From JADJXV01 sp046328995 (GTDB taxonomy: Bacteria; Bacteroidota; Ignavibacteria; Kapaibacteriales; UBA961), in assembly GCA_046328995.1 (NCBI GenBank), contig JAXLVN010000001.1, positions 682,001-746,000 of the forward strand: DNA of 64,000 bases. The letters are read 5' to 3'. Within the stretch, counting starts at the first letter, position 1, and each line of letters opens with the position of its first letter. Made by a program: the position numbers and the translations under genes. The notes under the pieces were generated by a model, which was not told the DNA's origin, made no database searches, and saw only the letters and a list, made by a program, of their open reading frames with translations. Shown here in pieces: positions 16,212 through 24,810 of the stretch.

Positions 16212-18164
16212 ATGAAAAAATTAATACATTTTCTCTGCCTTTTGCTGAGTATATGTTTTTCAGCGGAATCATCTGCCGATAGCTGGTTTGATCCAACTTG
16301 GAAAGATATGCTCGACAAATCTGATGTCGTTGCTTTAGTCAAGTTCATATCTGATGGCGACTTCCATGCAAAAGCCCACATCGAAAAAATTTACAAAGGT
16401 AATCGCAGTGCCGGCGATGAAATCATGATATCCGGTTTTAGTAATCGTTACGGACCTATCAATCGTATGAGCATCGGTGATGTGTATCTTGTTTTTCTTA
16501 AGTTCTACGAACCTACATCCGAAAGGATAGAGTATTACAAAAAAGAGCTTGACAAGAAACCGGAGCTTCGTGAATATGCAGAGGCGTATTCAAACTCCAA
16601 CGTCTATTCCGTCAGTTCCCCTACCTCGGGTTTCCTGTATGTTCGTGGAACAAAGATTCAGTACAATATGGTATTTACTACGATTTCATCTAAGAATCAT
16701 TATTATTCACTCCGCGAATTTGAGTCTTTCCTCGTTGCTTATTACTCACCAACATCGAAGTATGATTATTGCACTACGCTGATACGTAAACTCAAGCCAG
16801 CCAACGATAGTGATTTACGAACTCAGTATTTAGGTATGCTCTCTGTCATGGGAAATACACGTTTCGATGAAGTCTTTTTGGATTATATCACCATTAACAA
16901 TGAATCTTCTCGGTTTATGTTGGCTAAAGTATTGGGAAATATACATTCTGATCAATCTCGTAATGCATTGTATAATTTGCTGAAAGATGAAAATACAATC
17001 GTTCAGGGTGAAACGGTGAGACAGCTTAAAAACGATACTTCTGAGTTCGTCGCTTCGCAACTTCTCGCTCATCTTCAACAAGCCGGATTAGGTTCGATGG
17101 GACCAACAAATTTAATGAGTCCCGTTATGAATCATTTGGATGGAGGTAAGTTAGAAATTATCCGGGCACTCGGAGAATTACGCTACAAACCGGCAATCCC
17201 TGCATTACTACCAATCTTAAACACGGAAGACAGCGAACTGTTTGACCTCGTTTTAAAGGCACTGAAATCGATTGGCACTACCGAGTATATCCCGTATTTT
17301 ATCAAACACTTAGACAACAAATCGAAAGAACTGATCTACACGATTTCTACACATATATCCCGGGATAGTCTTGTAGTATGTTTACCTTCGTTGAAAAATT
17401 TTATCGCTACTTGTAATCGAGACAGCTATAAAAATTATGACTTTACCATTTCAACAACGGACGGAATTGGTAAATTTACTGACAGCAGCACCGTTTCATT
17501 TTTACTATCCGACTTTAAGCGATATTATGCAAGCAATGTATCCCACAACCATAACGATAGCCATACGTGGTTCTCTGAATATTTCGCTACCTTCGCTTCT
17601 CTGCATATCAAGGAAGTACGGCCATACCTCTACTCCATGATATTCGATTGGTACGGATTCAATGAAGATTTCGGACGATATCCGAAACTATTTGTCATAA
17701 AAAGAGCTATGGAAGATTCTTTCAGAGTTCGCTTTGCAGCCACTTTAGCCACGAAAGGCTACAAACTCAACTACTGTTACGCATTTATACAGAATGGCGT
17801 TCAGGCAGCAGCCGGTGCCAATCCTGTATGTAGCTATCGAATAGAAGTGACTATTCCTTCCAGTGAAAAAGTAGGAGATTATCCACAAATTATCAGTCAA
17901 GGGCTTGCTATTCCAACTGAAAATGTGTTTATACGATTCAACAATGGATGGTATCATGGTGAAAGCCATGGCAGATTCAAGCCCTATTTTGATAGTCGAT
18001 CTCCCTTTATTAACTTATTGAATTTTGCTGCGGTACTGCCCGATACTAATGACCTGCTTTTCTTGCAACAGGTTCTTGAACATAAAGTTACAAAGGATAA
18101 ATATACTCTCTCGATAGTACAATCCACCATTGACAACATCAAAAAAAAGCTAAAAATTGAATAG
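16212..18164 (+). CDS. Secreted HEAT-repeat protein with netrin/TIMP-like N-domain
   Basis: Exported protein of 650 residues: signal peptide MKKLIHFLCLLLSICFSAESS, then a domain with the pattern SDVVALVKFISDGD, KIYKGN and GDVYLVFLKF, resembling the TIMP/netrin OB-fold modules seen in bacterial secreted proteins. HEAT-type helical repeats follow, for example FMLAKVLGNIHSDQSRNALY, IIRALGELRYKPAIPALLPI and LKALKSIGTTEYIPYFIKHL. The last ~230 residues match nothing I recognise. No T9SS tail or lipobox is seen, so it is probably periplasmic. HEAT repeats usually bind proteins; the partner is unknown. It lies just outside the right end of the island and has the GC content of the host. Confidence 0.72.
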   Translation: MKKLIHFLCLLLSICFSAESSADSWFDPTWKDMLDKSDVVALVKFISDGDFHAKAHIEKIYKGNRSAGDEIMISGFSNRYGPINRMSIGDVYLVFLKFYEPTSERIEYYKKELDKKPELREYAEAYSNSNVYSVSSPTSGFLYVRGTKIQYNMVFTTISSKNHYYSLREFESFLVAYYSPTSKYDYCTTLIRKLKPANDSDLRTQYLGMLSVMGNTRFDEVFLDYITINNESSRFMLAKVLGNIHSDQSRNALYNLLKDENTIVQGETVRQLKNDTSEFVASQLLAHLQQAGLGSMGPTNLMSPVMNHLDGGKLEIIRALGELRYKPAIPALLPILNTEDSELFDLVLKALKSIGTTEYIPYFIKHLDNKSKELIYTISTHISRDSLVVCLPSLKNFIATCNRDSYKNYDFTISTTDGIGKFTDSSTVSFLLSDFKRYYASNVSHNHNDSHTWFSEYFATFASLHIKEVRPYLYSMIFDWYGFNEDFGRYPKLFVIKRAMEDSFRVRFAATLATKGYKLNYCYAFIQNGVQAAAGANPVCSYRIEVTIPSSEKVGDYPQIISQGLAIPTENVFIRFNNGWYHGESHGRFKPYFDSRSPFINLLNFAAVLPDTNDLLFLQQVLEHKVTKDKYTLSIVQSTIDNIKKKLKIE

Positions 18165-18229
18165 ATGTCATTCCCAAAGACGAGGGAGTAATTTCAAGTA
18201 TAAGTACCGCTAATAAATCCTGAATTGTG

Positions 18230-18237
18230 TAAATTTG
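18230..18237 (+). promoter_or_regulatory. Candidate -7 box for the PagL-like gene
   Basis: TAAATTTG, an exact TAnnTTTG match, 60 bp before the ATG at 18298. The -33 element is not clear. Confidence 0.45.
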
Positions 18238-18297
18238 TACTGTGATTTGCTGTCATTACCGGTACTCTATGTGTTGAATAGTCCGTCAATCCAGATT

Positions 18298-18993
18298 ATG
18301 AAGATCGCTACCTCCTCTGCCTTCCTACTATTGGTACTCTTGGTTTCTCCTACTCACGCTCAATTTGCTTATGGTGACCATTGGTATGATAATCCATTGG
18401 GTTTCTCGCCCATTAACCTTCATACGAGTATGGGGTTTATTCTGCCTGCTGCGGCCGTCGGAACATGCTTGGCATTGACCGACTCGGATACTACTCTACG
18501 TAATAAACTGTTCGTGTACAATGAGTCCGGATTTTCCTGGGGATACAAATATCCTCACACCTTCCTTGCTCAGAATAATACCGGTATACATGTACAGCTT
18601 CGCCGATGGATGTCCGTGGGAATTGAATTGGATGTGTATGTTCCGAAAGATGGTTACAACAGCACTCTTGGGATTGCAATTCGTCCGTTTGCTCGATTTT
18701 ATCCCATTAATACTGATTCATGGAGACTGTACTTCGAATCCGGTGGCGGGTTGGTGTATTTCGTCGATAATTTCCCGAAGCCAACCGAACAAGACAATCG
18801 CTTAGGCACACTCTGGAATGGAACGACGAAATATGGTATCGGTTCAGAGATCAATTTCAGTTCTCATACTTCGCTGCTTCTCGGTATCAGGCATCTCCAC
18901 ATCTCCAATGGTAACACACAAGGAGTCGAGCGGAATCCTTCGCATGACAGCAATGGACTCTTCATCGGTTTTTCCCATAGAATTGAAAAGTAG
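18298..18993 (+). CDS. Acyloxyacyl hydrolase / PagL-like outer membrane protein
   Basis: Protein of 231 residues with signal peptide MKIATSSAFLLLVLLVSPTHA and alternating hydrophobic strands of an outer-membrane barrel. Near the C-terminus GIRHLHISNGNTQG carries the H-x-S-N catalytic pattern (His201, Ser203) of PagL-type lipid A 3-O-deacylases, followed by NPSHDSNGLFIGFSH. The Glu of the P. aeruginosa PagL triad is not obvious at the equivalent position. The start at 18298 is chosen for its signal peptide; the frame is open 21 codons further upstream. It probably removes an acyl chain from lipid A or a related lipid, or is an inactive relative. Confidence 0.72.
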   Translation: MKIATSSAFLLLVLLVSPTHAQFAYGDHWYDNPLGFSPINLHTSMGFILPAAAVGTCLALTDSDTTLRNKLFVYNESGFSWGYKYPHTFLAQNNTGIHVQLRRWMSVGIELDVYVPKDGYNSTLGIAIRPFARFYPINTDSWRLYFESGGGLVYFVDNFPKPTEQDNRLGTLWNGTTKYGIGSEINFSSHTSLLLGIRHLHISNGNTQGVERNPSHDSNGLFIGFSHRIEK

Positions 18994-19094
18994 TCTTGTT
19001 TATTCTCATCAAATGGCGTGATTATTAGTGGAATGGTATTGTATAGGTCAATACGATTCATTTCTTCCAAATTATTTTCAACCGGATTCTTCCT

Positions 19095-19922
19095 ATGGCA
19101 CGGTTACTTCTTCTTTCTTTAACTCTCGTCGTCCTTGCCGGATGCATGCCCAAAAATCCGCGGGCGCTGCTCTCTCCCACGGGTAACACCATTAAAACAC
19201 GAGTACTTCCACCGGAAGGGTATCACTGGAAAAAGGAAGACACTACTTCTTTTGCTGAATTTCTTCAAAATATCCCGGTCGAACCTGACGGCACTCCAAT
19301 TCTCGACTATCACGGCATACCCGTCGGCAATCAAGGCAAACATGTAGCTGTGCTCACCTATGATGTTGGCACGAAAGATTTGCAGCAATGCGCCGATGCC
19401 GTCCTGCGGCTGAGGGCTGAGTATCTCTATGCACAACAACGTTTTGATGAAATTGCCTTTCATTTTACCAGCGGAGATCTTTTTTCGTGGAATGACTATA
19501 AACGCGGCATGCGGGCGGTGGTGGATAAGAATAAAGTTACCTTCGTGCAATCGGCCGAACCTGATGACTCCTACCCCAATTTCCGGCGGTATCTCGATGC
19601 ACTCTATATGTATGCCGGTACGATTTCTCTCTTTCATGAAACAGAACCCATACTCCATGACTCACTCCTCAAGGCGGGAGATATTATCATCACTCCCGGC
19701 AGTCCCGGTCATGCGGTGATTATTATTGGTCACGCGATACATGACAACGGCGACCACGTCTTTCTCCTTGCCGAAGGTCTCACACCGGCACAGTCGATCG
19801 CCGTTAATACCAATCCACTTGACCCGGACATCAATCCATGGTATCGCCTTTCAGTAAAGTCAACGGTCACCACGACGGCGAATAATGTGTTTCTCAAGAC
19901 AGCGATACATGCTTTTCGGTGA
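19095..19922 (+). CDS. DUF4846 lipoprotein
   Basis: Protein of 275 residues with lipobox LAGC (Cys17), so lipid-anchored. The body matches the DUF4846 family: VLTYDVG, QCADAVLRLRAEYLY, FHFTSGDLFSWNDYKRGMR, PSWYR-like NPWYRLSV near the end and the hydrophobic GHAVIIIGH. The fold of that family is not assigned to a known reaction; GHAVIIIGH and a conserved Cys-free core suggest a hydrolase-like role, but this is not shown. It is convergent with the alpha/beta hydrolase gene, with an inverted repeat between them. Confidence 0.8.
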   Translation: MARLLLLSLTLVVLAGCMPKNPRALLSPTGNTIKTRVLPPEGYHWKKEDTTSFAEFLQNIPVEPDGTPILDYHGIPVGNQGKHVAVLTYDVGTKDLQQCADAVLRLRAEYLYAQQRFDEIAFHFTSGDLFSWNDYKRGMRAVVDKNKVTFVQSAEPDDSYPNFRRYLDALYMYAGTISLFHETEPILHDSLLKAGDIIITPGSPGHAVIIIGHAIHDNGDHVFLLAEGLTPAQSIAVNTNPLDPDINPWYRLSVKSTVTTTANNVFLKTAIHAFR

Positions 19923-20061
19923 AGGTAGTTAGCGCATAGAACTCTTATCTTAATCCTATACCATTGCACTTTTTACCGCAAGACTCGCTAAGGTCTCGAA
20001 CAGTTCGCAAAGGTTATTTTGGTTCTCTGTTAATTTTTGTAGATTGATCTTTATATCCATC

Positions 20062-20125
20062 GTAGGGGCGAATTGCATTCGCCCTAGTCGTGCTTTAGGG
20101 TCGGGCGAATGCAATTCGCCCCTAC
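20062..20125. repeat. Large perfect inverted repeat (REP/MITE-like)
   Basis: Left arm 20062-20084 and right arm 20103-20125 are perfect 23-bp inverted repeats around an 18-base loop. Each arm is itself partly palindromic (GGCGAA-TTGCA-TTCGCC). It lies between two convergent genes and could stop transcription from both sides. Elements with the core GGGGCGAATTGCATTCGCCC are of the dispersed REP type. Confidence 0.85.
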
Positions 20126-20193
20126 ATATTTATTTATTCCACCACATTTTCAGAGAATTGAGATTACTTCTATCATCATCACTCCCCCACCCA

Positions 20194-21594
20194 TCACATA
20201 GGATGATACAAATCCGGCGAATGCCGCGTGACAAGCGTCGAATACCGGTCGAGTTTTACTTCAATAAGCGTGGTGGTATTGGGATAAAATAATGAAATTT
20301 CCACCGGCGCTTTGGGGTCGTAAATTATATAATTCTCAAATTCTTGCGTATTATAAGCTATGTCTCTGTCACCCGTCTCGGCCGCTATACTGATCGTCAG
20401 CACATATTCATCGCCGAGGATTGTGTCTATGTCCTCGGGTACCACCAAAAAACGTTTATACTCGGGTGAAACGGAATGTGTGTGTGCATTTTTACGCAGG
20501 ATTTCGTCTAATGCAGCACTTTTGGCTTCTTCGAATTCATCCATGTGTTCGGATTCAATAATTGATGTTCCTGCTTGGTTTTTATAGCGGTTACGATGCC
20601 AGATATTAAATTGTAAATGATAGTCTTCGACAGCATTTCCACGGTCATCTGTCACGCGAAACACAAATTGCTGAAATTGCTGTTTTGCTCCTGAAAGTTC
20701 ATACGCTTGCGCGGTTTCCTTTTCGAACGCCGTGCCAAGCGCATTATACGAAGCCGCACTCGCCCTCAAACACCGCACCACATCCGTTCCGCAGTTTTTC
20801 CATTCCAGAATACTCGCATGCGTGAGCTCGGTATAGATTTTAAATGGAATCACCGGCTGCCCCGGATGCCATGCAATACTCGATTTATTATGAACAAAAT
20901 CAAGCACATACTTCCGTGAATTGAGATTCGCACCCGCTACGACAATCGTGCCGTCGGTGCCGTCTTCGTTGATAAAGCTCCGAATGCCGCCATACCCCGC
21001 GCCGCCTGTCAGGACAAAAGCGCGAATTCCATCAGCCCCATAGAGCGTAGTTCCCCCGCCAAATAAATCAAAATCGGCTAATTCCCATTGCCGTGGCGAG
21101 GCGAGCTCGAGTGACTCAAGGATGTGTATTCCAACCTCACCAAAATCCTCAAGGTTTTTATTTCCCTTGGCAATACGACCGAGGAGCGATGGTGCTTTGT
21201 GGGCAAGAGGCGAACCAAAATTCGCCGGTGCGAGGAACGTAATCGACTCAATGCGTGCAGCAATTCCCTGATTATCGTTATACCAGGCAAATTGCTTCAT
21301 CATCTGCCGCACGACGAGCGCGCCTGTACTGTGCGTAATAAAACGTAGAGTGCGCCCCGGCTGATGAAGTAAATCAATGACAGGCGTAGAGTTAAACTCT
21401 TTCAAACATAATTTCTGAAACATTCCCTCCGCAATATCTTCCAGCGTCGCAGCATCTTCGAGTGAGTCGTAGTTGATATAATGCGGCAGGAACCCTTCCT
21501 CTTTAAGCGGCTGATCGAAATATTTGACCATGGATTGATAATCATCACTCCAGCCATGAATGATGACGACATTAATTGGGTCGGTGGTTGGCAT
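20194..21594 (-). CDS. Alpha/beta hydrolase, lipase-like
   Basis: Protein of 466 residues. The first ~230 residues form an alpha/beta hydrolase domain: oxyanion-region HGW (residues 13-15) and nucleophile elbow ITHSTGALV with Ser89 (THSTG, a variant of G-x-S-x-G). The catalytic His may be in ELTHASILEW. The C-terminal ~170 residues are beta-rich and start near FVFRVTDDRGNAVEDYHLQFN, a possible C2-like or Ig-like domain. No signal peptide is present. AGGAG lies before the ATG. It is the last gene of a minus-strand cluster with an FAD oxidase and a Bor-like lipoprotein. It probably acts on an ester or lipid; the substrate is unknown. Confidence 0.78.
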   Translation of the reverse strand: MPTTDPINVVIIHGWSDDYQSMVKYFDQPLKEEGFLPHYINYDSLEDAATLEDIAEGMFQKLCLKEFNSTPVIDLLHQPGRTLRFITHSTGALVVRQMMKQFAWYNDNQGIAARIESITFLAPANFGSPLAHKAPSLLGRIAKGNKNLEDFGEVGIHILESLELASPRQWELADFDLFGGGTTLYGADGIRAFVLTGGAGYGGIRSFINEDGTDGTIVVAGANLNSRKYVLDFVHNKSSIAWHPGQPVIPFKIYTELTHASILEWKNCGTDVVRCLRASAASYNALGTAFEKETAQAYELSGAKQQFQQFVFRVTDDRGNAVEDYHLQFNIWHRNRYKNQAGTSIIESEHMDEFEEAKSAALDEILRKNAHTHSVSPEYKRFLVVPEDIDTILGDEYVLTISIAAETGDRDIAYNTQEFENYIIYDPKAPVEISLFYPNTTTLIEVKLDRYSTLVTRHSPDLYHPM

Positions 21595-21807
21595 AAAGAC
21601 TCCTTTTGTAAATGGTTATAATGATATGAGTTTGTCAAACAGATATGTTCATTCATCTCCTTCTACTATATATACTAAGCTGATATTCTCTAATTTTGGC
21701 AACAGCTTTCGGGCACTATTAAGGGATGTGCTCCGGATGGTGAATTCTCCTTTCGTTGGACAACAGTATTAAAGTGGATTTACAGTTTACATTATTATTC
21801 GATACGA

Positions 21808-23412
21808 TTACGAATCAAGCACCCCGGCGATAACCGCAGCATTACCTGCCGGTGATACCGTTGGATTCAACCCGCAATGTTCGAGTAAGTCATTCGAGAA
21901 TCGATCTCGTACTTGTTTGGTCGGTAAGAGACGTTCACGGGCAGTGATCCAGGAATTGACGGCTGTATCTCCCCAGCGCGAACGTACCTTCACATCGCCA
22001 CCGGAAGCATAATCATTCATTTGTCCCCAATGGAGCGTAAAGGTAATCGATGCAGATTCAAACCCTGCAAACACCTGCGCATAAAACTCTTCGGTATCGG
22101 TCATTCCGACACCGGGCAGCTCGATGCAACATGACAGAGGGAATGCAGTAAATCCAAGCGTTGCCTGCGTTTGCTTTACAAAACGAAACGCAAAAGCGCC
22201 TGCAAACGGAGTCGAAGAATTCAGCGTCGTCAAGATATTGAGTGCTTTGACAGCATCCGTATGCGCGATACCAAGCTCGACAGACATGATACCGCCGGTC
22301 GCCGTCGTCGGGGCAAACATCTTCCCCCGTGGCAGGCGGACAAACGGCTTACACACCTGAAATTGTCCCGAAATTGTCGATGAAAACAATGGAATAAGTG
22401 TTCCCGTCAGCCATGCACCAAAGACATCTCCCAGCGCATTGACAGTGTCGCCGATGATGGTAATCGTTTCATTTCCCGGCACACCGGAAGCATCGCAAAA
22501 CGGCACCTCGGTCATATCACTCGAGCGGTACATGATACTCACAAATGCAGCAGTGCTATCATGTGGATTCACATCGACTTCGATATGATGGAGATCCTGC
22601 GAATTTTTTCCGATAGCCGGAAAAATTAACTCAATTGCCGAGGTGTTGAGTTCGCTTGCAGGACTAATCAACTGCGTCAAAAACGCCGCCGCAGCCGCAT
22701 GAGAAACTCGCTCGCGGTAGAGTTCGAGCGTATAAACGGGTTCGAATTCCAGCGCATATCCCACGATAATTCCCATACTTCCGAAGCTCACCAAGAGCGC
22801 GTTAAACACGTCATCATCACTAATCAGCGTTGCTCCAAGTGCCTCAATAAGCTGTTGATTCCCCACAGGATACGAGCTCCGCTCCACCCAGTAATTCCTC
22901 CCTTTTCCGCAAAGTACATGTATTCCCACGACTGCTTCCTGCATCGATCCGACATTGAATGCCGAGCCATGCGTTCCCGTCGAAATTGCTCCAGCGAGTG
23001 TTTGCCCGTCGCTTGCTCCGGAAGTTTTGAGCGCATATCCCCTACTGCCGAGAAAATCATTCACAGCCCGAACACTTATTCCGGATTGAAAGTAGCGAAT
23101 AGTATCTGCCGAACCGCTATAAGTACCATGAAGATACGTATTCATTCGAAAGACTTGATTGAGATTTGCCGTTTCGAGCATCACGCCATTGCTATCGGCT
23201 GACCCGGCCGATGAGAGCGACCACCGTGCGCCATAGGCGCGGATTCTGCCGGGCGTCGTCTCAATAAGGTCTTCTACTTCATCCCATAAGGGTTGCAGCG
23301 ATGCAAGTGAGCTGATGGGCGGATTATACAGCGTCTTGAGTGTGACCGGAAGATCGACAATCGTTCGGTGGAGATTGGACCATTGCGTGCTCCCATTGTC
23401 AATAATATACAT
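21808..23412 (-). CDS. FAD-linked oxidase (PCMH-type flavoprotein)
   Basis: Oxidoreductase of 534 residues with an FAD_binding_4 (VAO/PCMH) domain. IRAYGARWSLSS (about 57-68) and SGASDGQTLAGAISTGTHGS (131-150) are the FAD-binding loops seen in sugar-lactone and cholesterol-type oxidases. There is no His-Cys bicovalent FAD pattern; the GTHG His is conserved as in arabinono-lactone oxidases. The C-terminal substrate domain includes PFAGAFAFRFVKQTQATLGF and FTLHWGQMN. No signal peptide. AGGAGC precedes the ATG. It follows the Bor-like gene by 39 bp, so it is probably in one operon. The natural substrate cannot be told. Confidence 0.85.
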   Translation of the reverse strand: MYIIDNGSTQWSNLHRTIVDLPVTLKTLYNPPISSLASLQPLWDEVEDLIETTPGRIRAYGARWSLSSAGSADSNGVMLETANLNQVFRMNTYLHGTYSGSADTIRYFQSGISVRAVNDFLGSRGYALKTSGASDGQTLAGAISTGTHGSAFNVGSMQEAVVGIHVLCGKGRNYWVERSSYPVGNQQLIEALGATLISDDDVFNALLVSFGSMGIIVGYALEFEPVYTLELYRERVSHAAAAAFLTQLISPASELNTSAIELIFPAIGKNSQDLHHIEVDVNPHDSTAAFVSIMYRSSDMTEVPFCDASGVPGNETITIIGDTVNALGDVFGAWLTGTLIPLFSSTISGQFQVCKPFVRLPRGKMFAPTTATGGIMSVELGIAHTDAVKALNILTTLNSSTPFAGAFAFRFVKQTQATLGFTAFPLSCCIELPGVGMTDTEEFYAQVFAGFESASITFTLHWGQMNDYASGGDVKVRSRWGDTAVNSWITARERLLPTKQVRDRFSNDLLEHCGLNPTVSPAGNAAVIAGVLDS

Positions 23413-23451
23413 GAGGCGCTCCTTTCGTTTACAGTGGGTGGATTGATATTC

Positions 23452-23793
23452 TTAATGTTCGTTCACACACGGCACTGCGCATGTGTATTCTATATCAAGC
23501 GGTTGAATCATACCGAGCGTAATGGTCGCGCAGAGCATGTAGAGCAGATTTGTTTTTACCTTCACTGTCGCAAGTGCTTTATTGGCTTGCGTGCCCGGCG
23601 GAAGATTCTGTCCGCAGAGATTCCTCATATCGGGCTGACCTGCAAGCCCATACAAATAAACTACTTCCGTGCGCCTTGTGACGGTATTGGACCCCGTGTC
23701 GCCTCCTTCAAGAGAAAAGGTCGCGCAGGATGAAAGCTGGAGAACGGCAACGACAGCAATCATTGCCTGTCGAGTAGAGCGTAGAAATCTCAT
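23452..23793 (-). CDS. Bor/Iss-like lipoprotein
   Basis: Small lipoprotein of 113 residues: the start at 23793 is set by a strong AGGAGG and a lipoprotein signal ending LSSC (Cys23). The body (VVYLYGLAGQPDMRNLCG, VKVKTNLLYMLCATITLGMIQPLDIEYTC) follows the Bor family pattern of lambda Bor and plasmid Iss, which have a middle Cys, a hydrophobic TFGIYTPLEA-like segment and a terminal Cys. Bor/Iss is a surface lipoprotein linked to serum resistance in enterobacteria; here the role is open. It overlaps a longer, unlikely upstream extension of the same frame. Confidence 0.7.
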   Translation of the reverse strand: MRFLRSTRQAMIAVVAVLQLSSCATFSLEGGDTGSNTVTRRTEVVYLYGLAGQPDMRNLCGQNLPPGTQANKALATVKVKTNLLYMLCATITLGMIQPLDIEYTCAVPCVNEH

Positions 23794-23827
23794 GAAACCT
23801 CCTTTGGAAATTGAATAGAATAGATGT

Positions 23828-24523
23828 TTATTTCTCGTCGGAAAGAGTAATTTTATAGCTTGGCACGCGGTCATTCCCGGCGGATTGCCAGAAGGATTGC
23901 CAGAATCCATTATCGGCAAATTTCAGATGCACGACTTTTTTGCGGAGCGTTTCGGCGGAAATGACGAGCGCATTATTCTTGTCGTAGCCGCCGCCCGGGG
24001 TAATCCGCACTTCACTTGTTCCGGAGGGAAGATCGACAAAAATGGTATCGGCTGTCATGCCATGATGATAATGAAGGGGTGATACAGTGGGCGTTGAAAA
24101 CCACAAATTCTTACTTTTTAATCGGTTAGCGGTGAGTTCTTTAGCATCAACCGTACTCTCCTGATCGATGATGAAGGTGACACGCTCCTGTGCCACTGGC
24201 TGCTGCTGCGCCGTCATCGGCGAACTAAAGGAGAATTCAGCACTCATAGTATGATTCGACTTCGTGAGTCCTTGTAATATCCCCGGAAGCGATGCGCCAA
24301 TGGCGAGCGCAGTTTTCATGTTTTCTTCCTGATAAAAAAACACGACCAAAGCGCCAAAGAACATAAACACCGACGTACCCAAGAGTGCGCCGGCAATATT
24401 CCCGATGGATTGATTCGAAAAACTCAGATTAACGATTGATGGCATTGCGCCACCGACGGCGCCGGCGAGAAGAGCATAACCGTAGAATTTGGGCTTTTTG
24501 CTCTGTGTTGGAGTGCTTGGCAT
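23828..24523 (-). CDS. Unknown membrane protein, first gene of cluster
   Basis: Protein of 231 residues with no recognised family. Residues 14-32 and 43-65 form two hydrophobic helices (GYALLAGAVGGAMPSIVN; ALLGTSVFMFFGALVVFFY), then an amphipathic helix with LPGILQGLTKSN. The C-terminal half is soluble and beta-rich, with VFVDLPSGTSEVRITPGGGYD-like strands and a short PEGA-like look. It precedes the Bor-like lipoprotein by 34 bp on the same strand. Confidence 0.65.
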   Translation of the reverse strand: MPSTPTQSKKPKFYGYALLAGAVGGAMPSIVNLSFSNQSIGNIAGALLGTSVFMFFGALVVFFYQEENMKTALAIGASLPGILQGLTKSNHTMSAEFSFSSPMTAQQQPVAQERVTFIIDQESTVDAKELTANRLKSKNLWFSTPTVSPLHYHHGMTADTIFVDLPSGTSEVRITPGGGYDKNNALVISAETLRKKVVHLKFADNGFWQSFWQSAGNDRVPSYKITLSDEK

Positions 24524-24732
24524 GGAGATATTCCTAACATGTAATGAAACAATACAACTACAATGCTAAATTACATTACTTTTTCTTCAATTCAAAGTTA
24601 GAATATTTTTTGCCGTAAAGTCGCATTTTAGCTGCGCTCAATGCCCGGCTAAAGGTTTGTTTTTTTTCTTGTTGTGAACTTTGTTCTTTCGTGCCCTTGG
24701 TGTTAAAACTGACTGTGCAGTAGTTACATCGT

Positions 24733-24808
24733 GCAGGTGACTTTTTAACGCAAAAGGCGCAAAGGTCGCAATGAACTCTCCGCGCCTCTGCGTCTTTGCG
24801 TTAAAAAT
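24733..24808. repeat. Dispersed hairpin repeat abutting a stop codon
   Basis: Begins GCAGGTGACTTTTTAA and forms a long imperfect hairpin: 24742-24760 pairs with 24782-24807, with ends TTTTTAACGCAAA / TTTGCGTTAAAAA. It directly follows the stop codon of the large T9SS protein (minus strand). Its leading motif is shared with the 178-bp tandem units near 28.4-29.0 kb, so it belongs to the same repeat family. Confidence 0.75.
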
Positions 24809-24810
24809 CC

